From an uncultured SAR116 cluster alpha proteobacterium (GTDB lineage: Bacteria; Pseudomonadota; Alphaproteobacteria; Puniceispirillales; Puniceispirillaceae), in the NCBI GenBank assembly GCA_902578815.1, contig CACHEI010000003.1, positions 43,965 to 107,964 of the forward strand: a stretch of 64,000 nucleotides of DNA. Reading direction: 5' to 3'. The notes under the pieces were generated by a model. It saw only the letters and a list, made by a program, of their open reading frames with translations. It was not told the DNA's origin and ran no database searches. Position numbers and translations under genes: made by a program. Below are positions 18,541-27,507 of this stretch, in pieces (within the stretch, counting starts at the first letter, position 1; each line of letters starts with the position of its first letter).

Positions 18541-19029
18541 ATGTTTTTTGCAAGATTAAAAAGAAAAGTCTCGATCAGACAGGTTGTTACGATTTTGGTT
18601 TTTTGCGTGATGTCGATTTCGGCAAGCGCAGATCTCGTCAAGCCAGATCCCTCAATCGCGCCAGCTGAGGTCGTGGCTATCCAACTCAAGGCCTTACAAT
18701 TCAATGATAATCCGGAGCCTGATTTTGGCATCGTCCAGACATGGGCATTCGCACATCCACGCAACCGTTCGGCAACAGGACCGCTTCCAAGATTTGCAGC
18801 AATGATCAAGAACCCGCCCTATGCCGAGATGCTGAACCACAGCCGGCATGAAATATCCCCTGTCATGGTTGGGCCGAATATTGCACAGTTTGATGTGTTG
18901 TTGCAGACTGGCGGCGGCAAAATTCTCTTGTTTCAGTGGGGGGTTGAAAAGGTTGAATCTGGTGAATTCGCCGGTAGTTGGATGACAGTCGCTGTTTCTA
19001 TGCCAAGGCTCGCTGGCCAAGGAAGCTAG
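18541..19029 (+). CDS. DUF4864 domain-containing exported protein
   Basis: A 162-residue protein with a signal peptide (about residues 1-30, ending SASAD) and a DUF4864 body: PAEVVAIQLKALQFND, then WAFAHPRNRSATGPLPRF, KNPPYAEMLNH and a C-terminal LFQWGVEKVESGEFAGSWMT stretch (in part). The domain is probably of the NTF2-like fold; function is unknown. I choose ATG 18541 because the residues upstream in the frame from 18430 are not protein-like and would bury the signal peptide. Confidence 0.8.
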   Translation: MFFARLKRKVSIRQVVTILVFCVMSISASADLVKPDPSIAPAEVVAIQLKALQFNDNPEPDFGIVQTWAFAHPRNRSATGPLPRFAAMIKNPPYAEMLNHSRHEISPVMVGPNIAQFDVLLQTGGGKILLFQWGVEKVESGEFAGSWMTVAVSMPRLAGQGS

Positions 19030-19032
19030 CGT

Positions 19033-19842
19033 AATTGTCGTTCGTGCCAGAAAGCAAAGAGTCCTGCCCCCACAATGACGGTGAAACCCAGCACAATATT
19101 ACTATTAAGAAAAGCGTCAAAGGCCCAGACGCCAACAGTTGATGCAAAGACAAGATGGGAATGGGCAAACGGTTCCAGTCTGGAGGCCTTAGTGACGTTT
19201 TAAGCCTTGATCAAAAGAAAATGGCCACTGACCCTTGTCCAAAAGAAGCTGATATCGATAGAGTTAAGTCGGGCGGCATACCCTGTCAAAACCCCAAAGA
19301 CAGCAAAACATAGTGTGCTGACTATAGGTGGTATCGTATTTAGATCAAAAAAAACCGTACCAGGCTGAATTGCAACGATGACCCCGCAAAATCCAACTAT
19401 AATGGCTGCCCAGCGCCGCCATCCTGCCCGCGCTCCCAGAACGATTGCGGAGTGGACGGTTATGGTTTAAGGATGGCTGGTAAGAGTTGCCTGATATTCG
19501 ACCAAGCCATCAAGAATGAAGGACCTAACCGCAACACATATATGGGCAAAAAGTAGAGCGCTGCGACCCATCTGAAGAACAGGTTGCCTGGTTCTAACAA
19601 ATTCACAATTATTCCCATTATACTGGGTAAGCGACACCACAAACAGTGCAAAGAACCAATAACGGATATCACAATTGTAAGAACATTGTAACTTTCTGCC
19701 AGATGACAAGAGATGCCGTCCTGACTGGCAAAAACCATCGTCGCCAGAATTATCAGGATCATACCAAGGGTTGGCTTACTTTTGCTCGGAGTTTTTGGAC
19801 TCGATTGTCTAAGCGTAGGCCCAGCGCTGGCTGATTGCTCAT
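19033..19842 (-). pseudogene. Decayed EamA/DMT transporter gene
   Basis: Reading the minus strand in shifting frames recovers an EamA protein from end to end. The N-terminal piece includes ILATMVFASQDGISCHLAES, then IRYWFFALFVV in another frame. The second repeat contains GWRRWAAIIVGFCGVIVAI and ends in a stop near 19200, and the C-terminal helix VLGFTVIVGAGLFAFWHERQ runs to a stop at about 19033. At least three frameshifts and one nonsense codon separate the pieces. The start ATG at 19842 adjoins the ung stop. It is a dead gene with no long reading frame. Confidence 0.85.
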
Positions 19843-19843
19843 G

Positions 19844-20512
19844 TTAATTCAGCCGCCAGTCAATCGGGTCAACATTTTTGCTAATAAGGTACGAATTTGT
19901 CCGTGAAAAGGGGCTGGATCCAAAGAAACCATTATATGCCGATAGGGGAGAAGGATGCGCACTAGTAATCACCAGATGCTTTTTATGATCAATGAAATGG
20001 CTCTTCCGCATCGCCTTCCTGCCCCATAAGATGAAAACGATATTGGTTCGCTCACTGTTTAAAACATCCATCACTGCATTAGTAAATAGCTCCCAACCCT
20101 TGTTCTGATGTGATCCTGCACGCCCTTCCTCAACGGTAAGGCAGCTATTCAGCAGTAACACACCCTGTTTCGCCCATGCAGAGAGATCACCATGCGACGC
20201 CGGCTCTAAGCCGAGGTCGGCCTGCAGTTCTTTATAGATGTTTTTCAAGGATGGTGGCGGTGTCACATTTGCCTCAACGGAAAAGCTCAAACCGTGAGCC
20301 TGCCCTGGTCCGTGATAGGGATCCTGGCCAAGGATGACCACTTTCACTTGGTCAAAAGGTGTGAGTGTAAATGCGTGGAAAATTTTACAGCTGGGGGGAT
20401 GAATTTTTTTTCCAGCGGCTTTTTCCTGAAGCAGGAAATCACCAAGCGCCATCATTTCTGCTGAGCCGAAAAGCTGCGCAAGTCGCTGGTGCCAATTGGA
20501 ATATAGTTTCAC
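19844..20512 (-). CDS. ung: Uracil-DNA glycosylase, family 1
   Basis: A 222-residue base-excision enzyme that removes uracil from DNA. The water-activating loop GQDPYHGPGQAHGLSFS holds catalytic Asp64, and the second active-site loop HPSPLSAYNGFFGS starts at His186. The uracil-binding LLLNSCLTVEEG and the FILWGRKA strand are also present. The length is typical of bacterial Ung. It lies directly upstream of the decayed EamA gene on the same strand, which probably formed an operon with it once. Confidence 0.96.
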   Translation of the reverse strand: MKLYSNWHQRLAQLFGSAEMMALGDFLLQEKAAGKKIHPPSCKIFHAFTLTPFDQVKVVILGQDPYHGPGQAHGLSFSVEANVTPPPSLKNIYKELQADLGLEPASHGDLSAWAKQGVLLLNSCLTVEEGRAGSHQNKGWELFTNAVMDVLNSERTNIVFILWGRKAMRKSHFIDHKKHLVITSAHPSPLSAYNGFFGSSPFSRTNSYLISKNVDPIDWRLN

Positions 20513-20608
20513 TTCGGTCCTGGTGACGGGCTATGCAAAAAAGACGCGGCTCGCAAGTGTTGGCGCAGGGGTTTCTTTAACAGCCAGATATGCTGAAAAA
20601 ACCACGTT

Positions 20609-21250
20609 TTATTCTGCGGCAGAGAGGTTGCGCTGAGTATTACTGGCGGCATCACCAATTTTGGTAATCTCTTGGCTTGCGTTAGTGATAACTTTGCTCC
20701 GGTTCTTTGACAGACCAGTAGCATCGACGAAGGTCACGTCTTTGATACCAATAAAGGCAAGAATATGGTTTACATATCCACTGGTATAGTCGATTTCGCT
20801 GCCGCCGAGGGTACCACTAGAAGTTATTACCACAAATGCCCGTTTGTTAACAAGTATGCCCCGTGGCTTGTCATTCTCGAGGACATATGTGACGTTTGTC
20901 CGGCAAATAAGATCAATCCAAGCCTTAAATGCTGCTGGTACACCAAAATTATAGATAGGAACCGCAATAACGATATCATCAGCCGCCTGTAGCTCTCCAA
21001 CCAGCGCATCTGATTGGGCCAAAATGACCCGTTGATCTTGCGTACGCATCTCCTCTGGGGTGCGATCGCTATCAATCCACGCATCATTGACCAAACCAAT
21101 CCCGCAGGACAAGTCGCGATTAACAACTTCAATATCTTGCGACCTACCTCCAAGTGAGGCCACCATCTCGTCAGCAAGTTGACGACTTACAGATTTCGTC
21201 TTTCGCATGCTGGCGTCAACGCGAAGAATAGTTTTTGGCACTCTGCTCAT
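20609..21250 (-). CDS. azoR: FMN-dependent NADH-azoreductase/quinone reductase
   Basis: A 213-residue flavodoxin-fold reductase of the AzoR family. It opens with ILRVDASMRKTKSVSRQLAD, the phosphate loop that binds FMN, followed by AVPIYNFGVPAAFKAWID and VVITSSGTLGG, which form the rest of the flavin site. Such enzymes reduce quinones or azo compounds by two electrons and help against electrophile stress. It is divergent from a LysR regulator, the usual pairing in which the regulator controls the reductase. Its leader contains a hairpin followed by a U-rich stretch. Confidence 0.9.
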   Translation of the reverse strand: MSRVPKTILRVDASMRKTKSVSRQLADEMVASLGGRSQDIEVVNRDLSCGIGLVNDAWIDSDRTPEEMRTQDQRVILAQSDALVGELQAADDIVIAVPIYNFGVPAAFKAWIDLICRTNVTYVLENDKPRGILVNKRAFVVITSSGTLGGSEIDYTSGYVNHILAFIGIKDVTFVDATGLSKNRSKVITNASQEITKIGDAASNTQRNLSAAE

Positions 21251-21286
21251 GCTACACCGGCGACCTAAAAGCTCTCAGCTGTCGCT

Positions 21287-21333
21287 AAACAAGAAAAAGG
21301 AAAGCCATGGGAGGGGGGAGGACCCCCATGGCT
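21287..21333 (-). promoter_or_regulatory. Attenuator-like hairpin in the azoR leader
   Basis: On the minus strand AGCCATGGG (21333-21325) pairs with CCCATGGCT (21311-21303), a nine-base perfect stem, and is followed by a T-rich tract (21302-21287). It sits 50-80 bases before the azoR ATG, in the direction of azoR transcription, so it could end transcription early. Confidence 0.4.
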
Positions 21334-21399
21334 AAATTAATTTAATTATTGCTCGACCAAGTAAAAAGTCGCTAATTACACAAAATATAATTCTAAAAT

Positions 21400-21413
21400 C
21401 ATCAATAATGATG
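21400..21413. promoter_or_regulatory. LysR-type operator candidate
   Basis: CATCA and TGATG flank ATAA in the azoR-lysR intergenic region, 15 bases before the regulator's ATG. The size and symmetry suit a LysR-type half-site pair, though the T-N11-A consensus is not strictly met. Confidence 0.35.
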
Positions 21414-21427
21414 TATGATGCGATGTA

Positions 21428-22342
21428 ATGAGCCAGATTGAAGAAATTCGCGCTTTCGTTATGGTGGTTGAGACAGGCAGCCTGACCCAGGCTGCAGAGC
21501 GGCTTGGTATAGCGGTTTCCGCTGTCAGCCGACGCCTAAAAGATCTGGAAATAAGATTGGGTGCACCGCTTATCCAACGCACAACTCGCCGCATGTATCT
21601 TAACGAGGTTGGACAGGGATTTTATGACCGTTGCAAGGCTGTGCTCGATGAGCTTGAAGCTGCGCAGCAGGAGGTTGTCAATTCTGGTGGTAAGTTAAAT
21701 GGTGTGTTGCGGATCAGTACGCCGCTGTCCTTTGGCGTGGCACATATGTCGGGTGCCATTGCCCAATTTATGCATGCGCATCCAGAAATTCGCATCGAGA
21801 TGGATTTGTCGGATAAGCGAGTCGATCTGGTGGCAGAAGGATTTGACTTGGCGATCAGAATTGGTGTTCTTTCAGACTCAAGTCTGATTGCCAAGAAAAT
21901 TTCCTGGGTGAAGAAAATCCCATGTGCCGCACCTGACTTCCTGGAGCGCTACCCGAAAATCACAAGGCCGGAAGATTTGATGGACGCTCCTGCGCTTGTG
22001 TACTCAAACGATAAATCTCCAGCCGATTGGGGCTATACTGCGCCTGACGGTAAGTCAGGTGTTATGAGGGTAAACCCAAAGCTAACAGCTTCAAATGGCG
22101 ATGTGCTGCGGGAAGCAGCGATTGCGGGACTAGGCATTACCTGCTTGCCCAGCTTTTTGCATTATGATGCGATCAACAACGGCCTTTTGCGGCCAGTCCT
22201 TTCAAACTATGACTGGACGGGCTTTGATGTGTTTGCGGTGTATCCCAAGACAACGATTTTGCCGAAAAGAACGCGCGCCTTTGTTGATTTCATGTCATCG
22301 CGCTATGGAAAAGATCCCGTTTGGAATAAGATTCACGCCTAG
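21428..22342 (+). CDS. LysR-family transcriptional regulator
   Basis: A 304-residue LysR regulator. Residues 1-60 form the winged helix-turn-helix: EIRAFVMVVETGSLTQAAERL and IAVSAVSRRLKDLEIRLG (adjacent stretches), then LIQRTTRRMYLNEVG. The rest is the effector-binding domain, with the family's EIRIEMDLSDKRVDLVAEGFD region. It resembles regulators that control quinone or azo reductases and is divergent from azoR, which is the likely target. The effector is unknown. Confidence 0.9.
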   Translation: MSQIEEIRAFVMVVETGSLTQAAERLGIAVSAVSRRLKDLEIRLGAPLIQRTTRRMYLNEVGQGFYDRCKAVLDELEAAQQEVVNSGGKLNGVLRISTPLSFGVAHMSGAIAQFMHAHPEIRIEMDLSDKRVDLVAEGFDLAIRIGVLSDSSLIAKKISWVKKIPCAAPDFLERYPKITRPEDLMDAPALVYSNDKSPADWGYTAPDGKSGVMRVNPKLTASNGDVLREAAIAGLGITCLPSFLHYDAINNGLLRPVLSNYDWTGFDVFAVYPKTTILPKRTRAFVDFMSSRYGKDPVWNKIHA

Positions 22343-23038
22343 TTAGGAAGATTTCGTGACAGCATCCTGATTGTTTCATTAAAAGGAAAATTCTTTTCAT
22401 TCACATGCTCTTTATTGTGAAAAACGCAATGGTTAATAAACGAATCACGGTAAGGTTCTTAAAACGAATTTTGTGTGATGGCACCCACACAGCTTCGGCC
22501 CTATCCGTTAATCAGGGCAGACTAAAAGAGGCGCGCGAGCGCCTCTTTTTTGTTGGTGCTTCCGCGCATTTATCACTCCACGTAGAGTGTAGAAAACCTG
22601 GGACATCACAAAATAGATTCCGTGGAATTTTACTGTGCTTATCTCGACAAGATGTAATTAACTTTAATCGCACTCTTTTTTGGGGAGTTGGAGGATTTTG
22701 TTTCTAAAAAAACCTACTTTTCTGGCGCCTGATTGCATGGCAGGTTCTTTTTAGCGGTTGCGCGAGCCGAACACCAGCCGACGCTTGCCTTTTTTATTGT
22801 AAAGCGAGGCACATGAAAAAACCTGAAGGAACTTGATGCGTGCGGTGCGCAGATTGTCAAAGCCCCTTTTACCTTTCTCGGAGGCCAGCAGTTCAATTTT
22901 GAAGAGCCTATGGAAAATGAATTCGCGCTTTGGCCTGATAAATAGAATATAAATGGCATTGACTTCCTGATAAGGAAAAAATCTTGCATAGCTGTTTGGA
23001 TGGCGTCACATTTGGAAATTGTCATCACGGAGGTCGTT
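22343..23038. other. 696-base gap without a supported gene
   Basis: The gap holds an intrinsic terminator at 22524-22551, preceded by two smaller possible stems near 22470-22520. Between 22754 and about 23005 the minus strand has one frame of some 84 codons that looks protein-like and basic (LRTARIKFLQVF, KKGKRRLVFG) but has no start codon; it may be a worn gene fragment. I see no tRNA. Confidence 0.4.
22524..22551 (+). terminator. Rho-independent terminator
   Basis: AAAAGAGGCGC (22524-22534) and GCGCCTCTTTT (22539-22549) form a perfect 11-base stem with a GCGA loop and run into T residues up to 22551. It ends either the lysR transcript or a short RNA starting in the 180 bases upstream. Confidence 0.85.
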
Positions 23039-24049
23039 ATGATTTTTCGTCAGCTTTTCGACAGCACATCATCAACCTACACCTACCTTATTGCCAGCAG
23101 AAAGGGTGGCGAGGCACTTATGATCGACCCGGTCTTCGAAAGGACCAATCATTATCTCCGAATACTTGAAGAATTGGATTTAAAACTTGTAAAGGTTGTG
23201 GACACACATCTACATGCCGATCACGTCTCGGCGATGGCGTCATTACGTGATAACACGAACTGCGTGACTGTTATGGGCGAGCAATCACCGGTGGATGTTG
23301 TCTCAATGCGGGTTTCAGACGCAGAAAAGGTGACCATTGAAGGCTTTTCAATGACCGCAATGTACACACCTGGCCATACTGATGACAGCTATTGCTTCCG
23401 CACTGACGATCGGATTTTTACGGGTGATACATTGCTGATCCGGGGAACGGGCCGGACGGATTTTCAAAATGGTGATCCGGGTATGCAGTATGAGTCGCTT
23501 TTTAACGGGCTGCTGAAGTTGCCAGAAAATCTGCTCGTTTATCCTGCCCATGACTACAAGGGTGACACTGTCTCGACCCTAGCTGAGGAGAAGGCGTTTA
23601 ACCCGCGTCTACAGGTTGGTTCGCGCCAGGAATATGTTGATTTGATGAACAATCTGAAACTGGCTAATCCAAAGATGATGGACGTTGCTGTTCCTGAAAA
23701 TCAAAGGATGGGACTGAACCTGGAGCAACAACGCGAAGTGCCCCACGTCGATGCTGAAGGATTGATCAACAATGCTGGTGAGCGATATCTGATGGTTGAC
23801 CTGCGCGAGAATGGTGAACGTGTTAAGCATGGTGTGATCCCAAACTCGATTCACGCGCCTTATAGCTGTCTGGACCAGCATCTTGAGATGTTGTCTCATG
23901 CGTCAAGCAAGCAAATCGTCTTTTATTGTGCAGCTGGTGAACGTAGCGCCATGGCGGTGAAACTCGCTGGCGGCAGTGGGGTGAGAAATTGTGCGCATCT
24001 GCCGGGTGGTTTCGAGGCTTGGTTACATGCTGGTGGTGCAACCGAGTGA
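23039..24049 (+). CDS. Persulfide dioxygenase-rhodanese fusion (ETHE1-like)
   Basis: A 336-residue two-domain protein. The N-terminal metallo-beta-lactamase domain carries THLHADH (His57, His59, Asp61, His62), the TPGHTDDS histidine, TGDTLLIRGTGRTDF and YPAHDY, as in ETHE1-type persulfide dioxygenases, which oxidise glutathione persulfide to sulfite. The C-terminal rhodanese domain has the active-site loop CAAGERS with Cys297. Fusions of this kind are known and handle sulfide or thiosulfate. The ATG at 23039 follows a clear ACGGAGGT ribosome site, so the in-frame start at 23000 is rejected. Sulfite production here fits the sulfite-linked genes at 28-35 kb. Confidence 0.92.
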   Translation: MIFRQLFDSTSSTYTYLIASRKGGEALMIDPVFERTNHYLRILEELDLKLVKVVDTHLHADHVSAMASLRDNTNCVTVMGEQSPVDVVSMRVSDAEKVTIEGFSMTAMYTPGHTDDSYCFRTDDRIFTGDTLLIRGTGRTDFQNGDPGMQYESLFNGLLKLPENLLVYPAHDYKGDTVSTLAEEKAFNPRLQVGSRQEYVDLMNNLKLANPKMMDVAVPENQRMGLNLEQQREVPHVDAEGLINNAGERYLMVDLRENGERVKHGVIPNSIHAPYSCLDQHLEMLSHASSKQIVFYCAAGERSAMAVKLAGGSGVRNCAHLPGGFEAWLHAGGATE

Positions 24050-24100
24050 TGCCTGCCTGATAATGACCAATAGCAAATTGCCCATTTAAGGTAACGGCAA

Positions 24101-25345
24101 ATGAAAACATCTGTGATTGTTGTTGGTGGCGGAATTGTCGGTGTCTGCAATGCCTTAGCTTTGTGTCAGGCAGGACACCAGGTCACGCTGATTGACCGCA
24201 AACAGCCGGGCCGTGAGACATCCTATGGCAATGCCGGCGTTTTATCAGAATCTTCAATTATGGTGCTGAATAACCCAAATATGTTGCGCAGCCTGCCAAA
24301 GCTTCTGCTTGGAAAATCACTTGGCCTTCGCTATTCGCTGGCGTTTGTGTTGAAAAATCTTGGCTGGTTTCTCAAATTCCTGTCCTATTGCACACCGTCA
24401 AAAACGCGCGCGGCAGCTTTTGCCCTACGCGCTTTACAATTATCCTCTCTGGAGCAGCATAAAAAATGGATTGCCGAGGCTGGTGCCGAACATCTTCTGC
24501 GTGAAGCTGCTTGGGTAAAGGCATTTCGTTCGGAGGTAAGTTTCGCAAAATATCGTGATGAAATGGTGCTGATGGATGATATTGGTGTCAGGTACACAGT
24601 CTTTGATAGGGAGCAGATCAGACAGATAGAGCCGGGATTGAAACCGGTTTACTGCAAGGCTGTGATTATGAATGAGACATGTGGTGTTGCAAGTCCGTCG
24701 GCATTAACTGATTCCTACGTAGCGCTGTTTGAGGCGGCTGGTGGCACTGTTCATCGCGGTGATGTTTCTGGCTTATCTGGTGTTAAGGGTGGCTGGCAGG
24801 TCTTTATCGGCGAGGAGGTGTTGAGTTCTGAAAATGTGGTGATTGCAGCAGGACCCTGGTCATCGGAGGTTGCCGCTTGGCTTGGTTACAGAATTCCCAT
24901 GGCCTGGGAGCGAGGATATCACCTGCATCTTCAGCCAGGTGATGGGCCACAGCTTGGCCGCGCAATCTGTGATATGGATGGGGGCTACGCGATGGTGCCA
25001 ACATTGCATGGTGTGCGTATTACCTCAGGGGTGGAAATCACGGAGCGCGATGCGCCTCCCAATTATGATCAAATTATCAGATCTGTTGCCAACGCCCGAG
25101 ATGCCCATGAGATGAAGGATGTCATTGATGAGGAGCCATGGATGGGACGTCGTCCAACACTCGTCGACTCGCTACCGATGATTGATGCCGCACCGCGGCA
25201 TGAGGGCCTATGGTTCAATTTTGGCCATCAGCATCTGGGCCTCTCCATGGCTCCGGGATCAGCGCTGTCAATTGTTGCGATGATTGAGGGTGATGAACCG
25301 CCGTTTGATCTGTATCCTTTTCGCGCAACTCGGTTTCCGATCTGA
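24101..25345 (+). CDS. D-amino-acid dehydrogenase-like FAD oxidoreductase (DadA family)
   Basis: A 414-residue DAO-fold flavoprotein. The FAD motif VVGGGIVGVCNALAL begins near residue 7, followed by the DadA-like ETSYGNAGVLSES and, at the C-terminus, GLWFNFGHQHLGLSMAPGSA. It would oxidise D-amino acids or related amines and pass electrons to the respiratory chain. It is followed two bases later by a second FAD oxidoreductase, so they form a pair. The substrate is not resolved; hydroxyproline- or sarcosine-type amines are alternatives. Confidence 0.87.
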   Translation: MKTSVIVVGGGIVGVCNALALCQAGHQVTLIDRKQPGRETSYGNAGVLSESSIMVLNNPNMLRSLPKLLLGKSLGLRYSLAFVLKNLGWFLKFLSYCTPSKTRAAAFALRALQLSSLEQHKKWIAEAGAEHLLREAAWVKAFRSEVSFAKYRDEMVLMDDIGVRYTVFDREQIRQIEPGLKPVYCKAVIMNETCGVASPSALTDSYVALFEAAGGTVHRGDVSGLSGVKGGWQVFIGEEVLSSENVVIAAGPWSSEVAAWLGYRIPMAWERGYHLHLQPGDGPQLGRAICDMDGGYAMVPTLHGVRITSGVEITERDAPPNYDQIIRSVANARDAHEMKDVIDEEPWMGRRPTLVDSLPMIDAAPRHEGLWFNFGHQHLGLSMAPGSALSIVAMIEGDEPPFDLYPFRATRFPI

Positions 25346-25347
25346 CG

Positions 25348-26556
25348 ATGGTCCTCAACCCAGAAGATCCTCCACAGGACAAATTTGACGTGGTGATTGT
25401 TGGTGGGGCGATGATTGGGTCTTCTGTGGCTTGGTTTTTGTCGTATAATGAGGTTTTTGATGGTCGGATCCTTGTCGTCGAGCGTGACCCAACCTACGAA
25501 TGGAGTTCAACAGCACATACCAACAGTTGCATGAGACAACAGTTTTCGAGTGAATTGAATATTCGTATTTCACAATTTGCTGCAGAGTTTGTCCGTAACT
25601 TCAGGGAACACATGGGTGGTGATCCGGCCGTGCCTGATCTTAACGTGCATCATTTTGGATATATGTATTTGGCAGACAGTGAAACATTAGCATCCCGGCT
25701 GAGGGACAGTTACGCTGTTCAGGCAGGCTGTGGGGCAGCTACAAAGTTAATGTCACCTGACGAAATTGCTGCTGCCTATCCATTTTACCAGCTGGATGAC
25801 ATTGTTCTGGGCAGTCACAACATAATCGATGAGGGCTATTTCGACGGTGCCACAATGTTTGACTGGTGGCGCCGCAAGGCGCGCCAGAGAGGTGTCTGCT
25901 ATATCGCAAACGAGGTTGTCGATGTGACTTGTGATGCAGGCAGGGTGATCAGCGTCACGCTTGCATCAGGTACCGTTATAGGGGCTGGTACCGTGATCAA
26001 TGCCGCAGGTCCACGTGCCGCTAGAGTGGCGCAGCTTGCGGGATTGGAAATTCCGGTCGAACCCCGGCCGCGCTATACCTTTGTTTTTGATGCTGCTGAC
26101 CCACCTGACCGTGCCGTGCCGCTAACGATAGATCCAACAGGCGTGCATTTTCGGACAGATGGGCAGTATTTCATGGCTGGTTGTTCCCCAATACAAGATG
26201 GTCCCGTTGATTGTGATGATTTCACGATGGATCACAGCCTGTGGGAGGAAAAGGCTTGGCCTGCCATTGCCAATCGTGTTCCTGTGTTTGAGAGTGTGAG
26301 GCTTGTCAATAGCTGGGTTGGCCATTACGCCTATAATCGACTTGACCAGAATGCCGTTGTTGGCCCGCATCCTGATTTGCCAAATTTCATTTTTGTCAAT
26401 GGATTCTCAGGTCACGGCTTCCAGCAGTCACCGGCGATGGGGCGCGGAGTTAGTGAGCTGGTTGCCTATGGTGAGTTTCGCAGCCTTGACATGACGCCAC
26501 TCGGCTTAGAACGGATCATTGCCAGACATCCGCTTGTCGAACATGCGGTCATTTGA
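25348..26556 (+). CDS. FAD-dependent oxidoreductase, DAO family (sarcosine oxidase-like)
   Basis: A 402-residue DAO-family flavoprotein starting with a Rossmann motif VVIVGGAMIGSSVAWFLSYN and ending with FVNGFSGHGFQQSPAMGRGVSE, the usual FAD-closing segment. The SSTAHTNSCMRQQFS stretch is where related oxidases have their SGRNGG or covalent-flavin region. It resembles the FOXRED1/sarcosine-oxidase branch. Codirectional with the DadA-like gene with a two-base gap; joint action on an N-methylated or secondary amine is plausible but unproven. Confidence 0.85.
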   Translation: MVLNPEDPPQDKFDVVIVGGAMIGSSVAWFLSYNEVFDGRILVVERDPTYEWSSTAHTNSCMRQQFSSELNIRISQFAAEFVRNFREHMGGDPAVPDLNVHHFGYMYLADSETLASRLRDSYAVQAGCGAATKLMSPDEIAAAYPFYQLDDIVLGSHNIIDEGYFDGATMFDWWRRKARQRGVCYIANEVVDVTCDAGRVISVTLASGTVIGAGTVINAAGPRAARVAQLAGLEIPVEPRPRYTFVFDAADPPDRAVPLTIDPTGVHFRTDGQYFMAGCSPIQDGPVDCDDFTMDHSLWEEKAWPAIANRVPVFESVRLVNSWVGHYAYNRLDQNAVVGPHPDLPNFIFVNGFSGHGFQQSPAMGRGVSELVAYGEFRSLDMTPLGLERIIARHPLVEHAVI

Positions 26557-26585
26557 TCAACTATTTTGGCTGTTTTTGGGTTGGA

Positions 26586-27507
26586 TTACAAAGTAAGGAC
26601 CCCTGTAATCACTGGAACGCAGCTTCCAGTCAAAATGGGTGGATCTGTTCGTCCCGCTACCTTTGTTACTGTCACATGCAGTCGGCTGGGACGTCCCATG
26701 TAATCACCCTGATGGGTGGCGAAGTCAAATTTCCCATCGCTGACTGGGGCCAGTTCCGCCAGCAATGCCCCAAGCGCGGTCGCGGTAATGCCAATCGCTG
26801 GGTCTTCAGGTATGCCGCCAAGTGGGGCAAACATCCGGGTGTGCAGGATGCCATCATCAGCTTCAAAGAAAACGAGTAGTGAAAAAAAATCACCCTCATA
26901 GCCATAATTCTCGTCCATTTTGGCAAACTATCCATTATCTACAACACAGGCAGTGAGGCCCTCACGGCTTTTCACTTCGGCAATGGCAAAAGGAACGTCT
27001 GTACCAGCAACAATCGGTTCTGTCTTGCTATTTTCAATCGCCCGCAGATCGAGATTGACAGCCGCAGCAACCAGCTCAGCTGGCATTTTCTAGCCTTTGG
27101 TGATCGGTTGCGGCGCTGTGATCGATATGGTTTCAATGACGTCAGCTCCGTCGCGGTTGGGGAGGATTTTTTACAAGGCCGGCCATCTCCTCGAAGATCA
27201 GTAAATCGCTATCTGTTGATCCTGGTATAAGGTTCGGCTATGAGGCGAGAAGATAGCCCGTTCCAACATTTGGATGTCCGGCGAAGGGAATCTCATTCTG
27301 CTGTGTGAAAATCTGGACCTTTGCGGCATTGCCCGGATCCTCGGGCGGCAGAACGAAAGTTGTTTCGGAATAGTGCATCTCCGCAGCAATTTTTTGCATA
27401 ACAGCATCGCTTATGCCACGTGCATCAGTGAAAATGGAAAGAGGATTGCCACCAAATACATGGTCGGTGGACACATCTACGGTTTGAAACTTTTGCTGTT
27501 TAACCAT
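26586..27507 (-). pseudogene. Decayed PhzF-family isomerase gene
   Basis: The minus strand reads a PhzF-family protein broken by nonsense codons and frameshifts. The N-terminal piece (27507-27241) is intact, with FQTVDVSTDHVFGGNPLSIF, the catalytic-Glu region [12 protein letters not shown] and [18 protein letters not shown], then a stop. The C-terminal piece (26918-26586) has RMFAPLGGIPEDPAIG, where family members have DPATG, and KFDFATHQGDYMGRPS. Stops in the C-terminal frame occur at 27092-27090 and 26930-26928. This family includes phenazine and diaminopimelate-epimerase-like proteins; the gene here is dead. Confidence 0.9.

Noticed and set aside
22405..22707. Open frame of 100 codons on the plus strand
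   Set aside because: A strong intrinsic terminator lies inside it and the translation is not protein-like.
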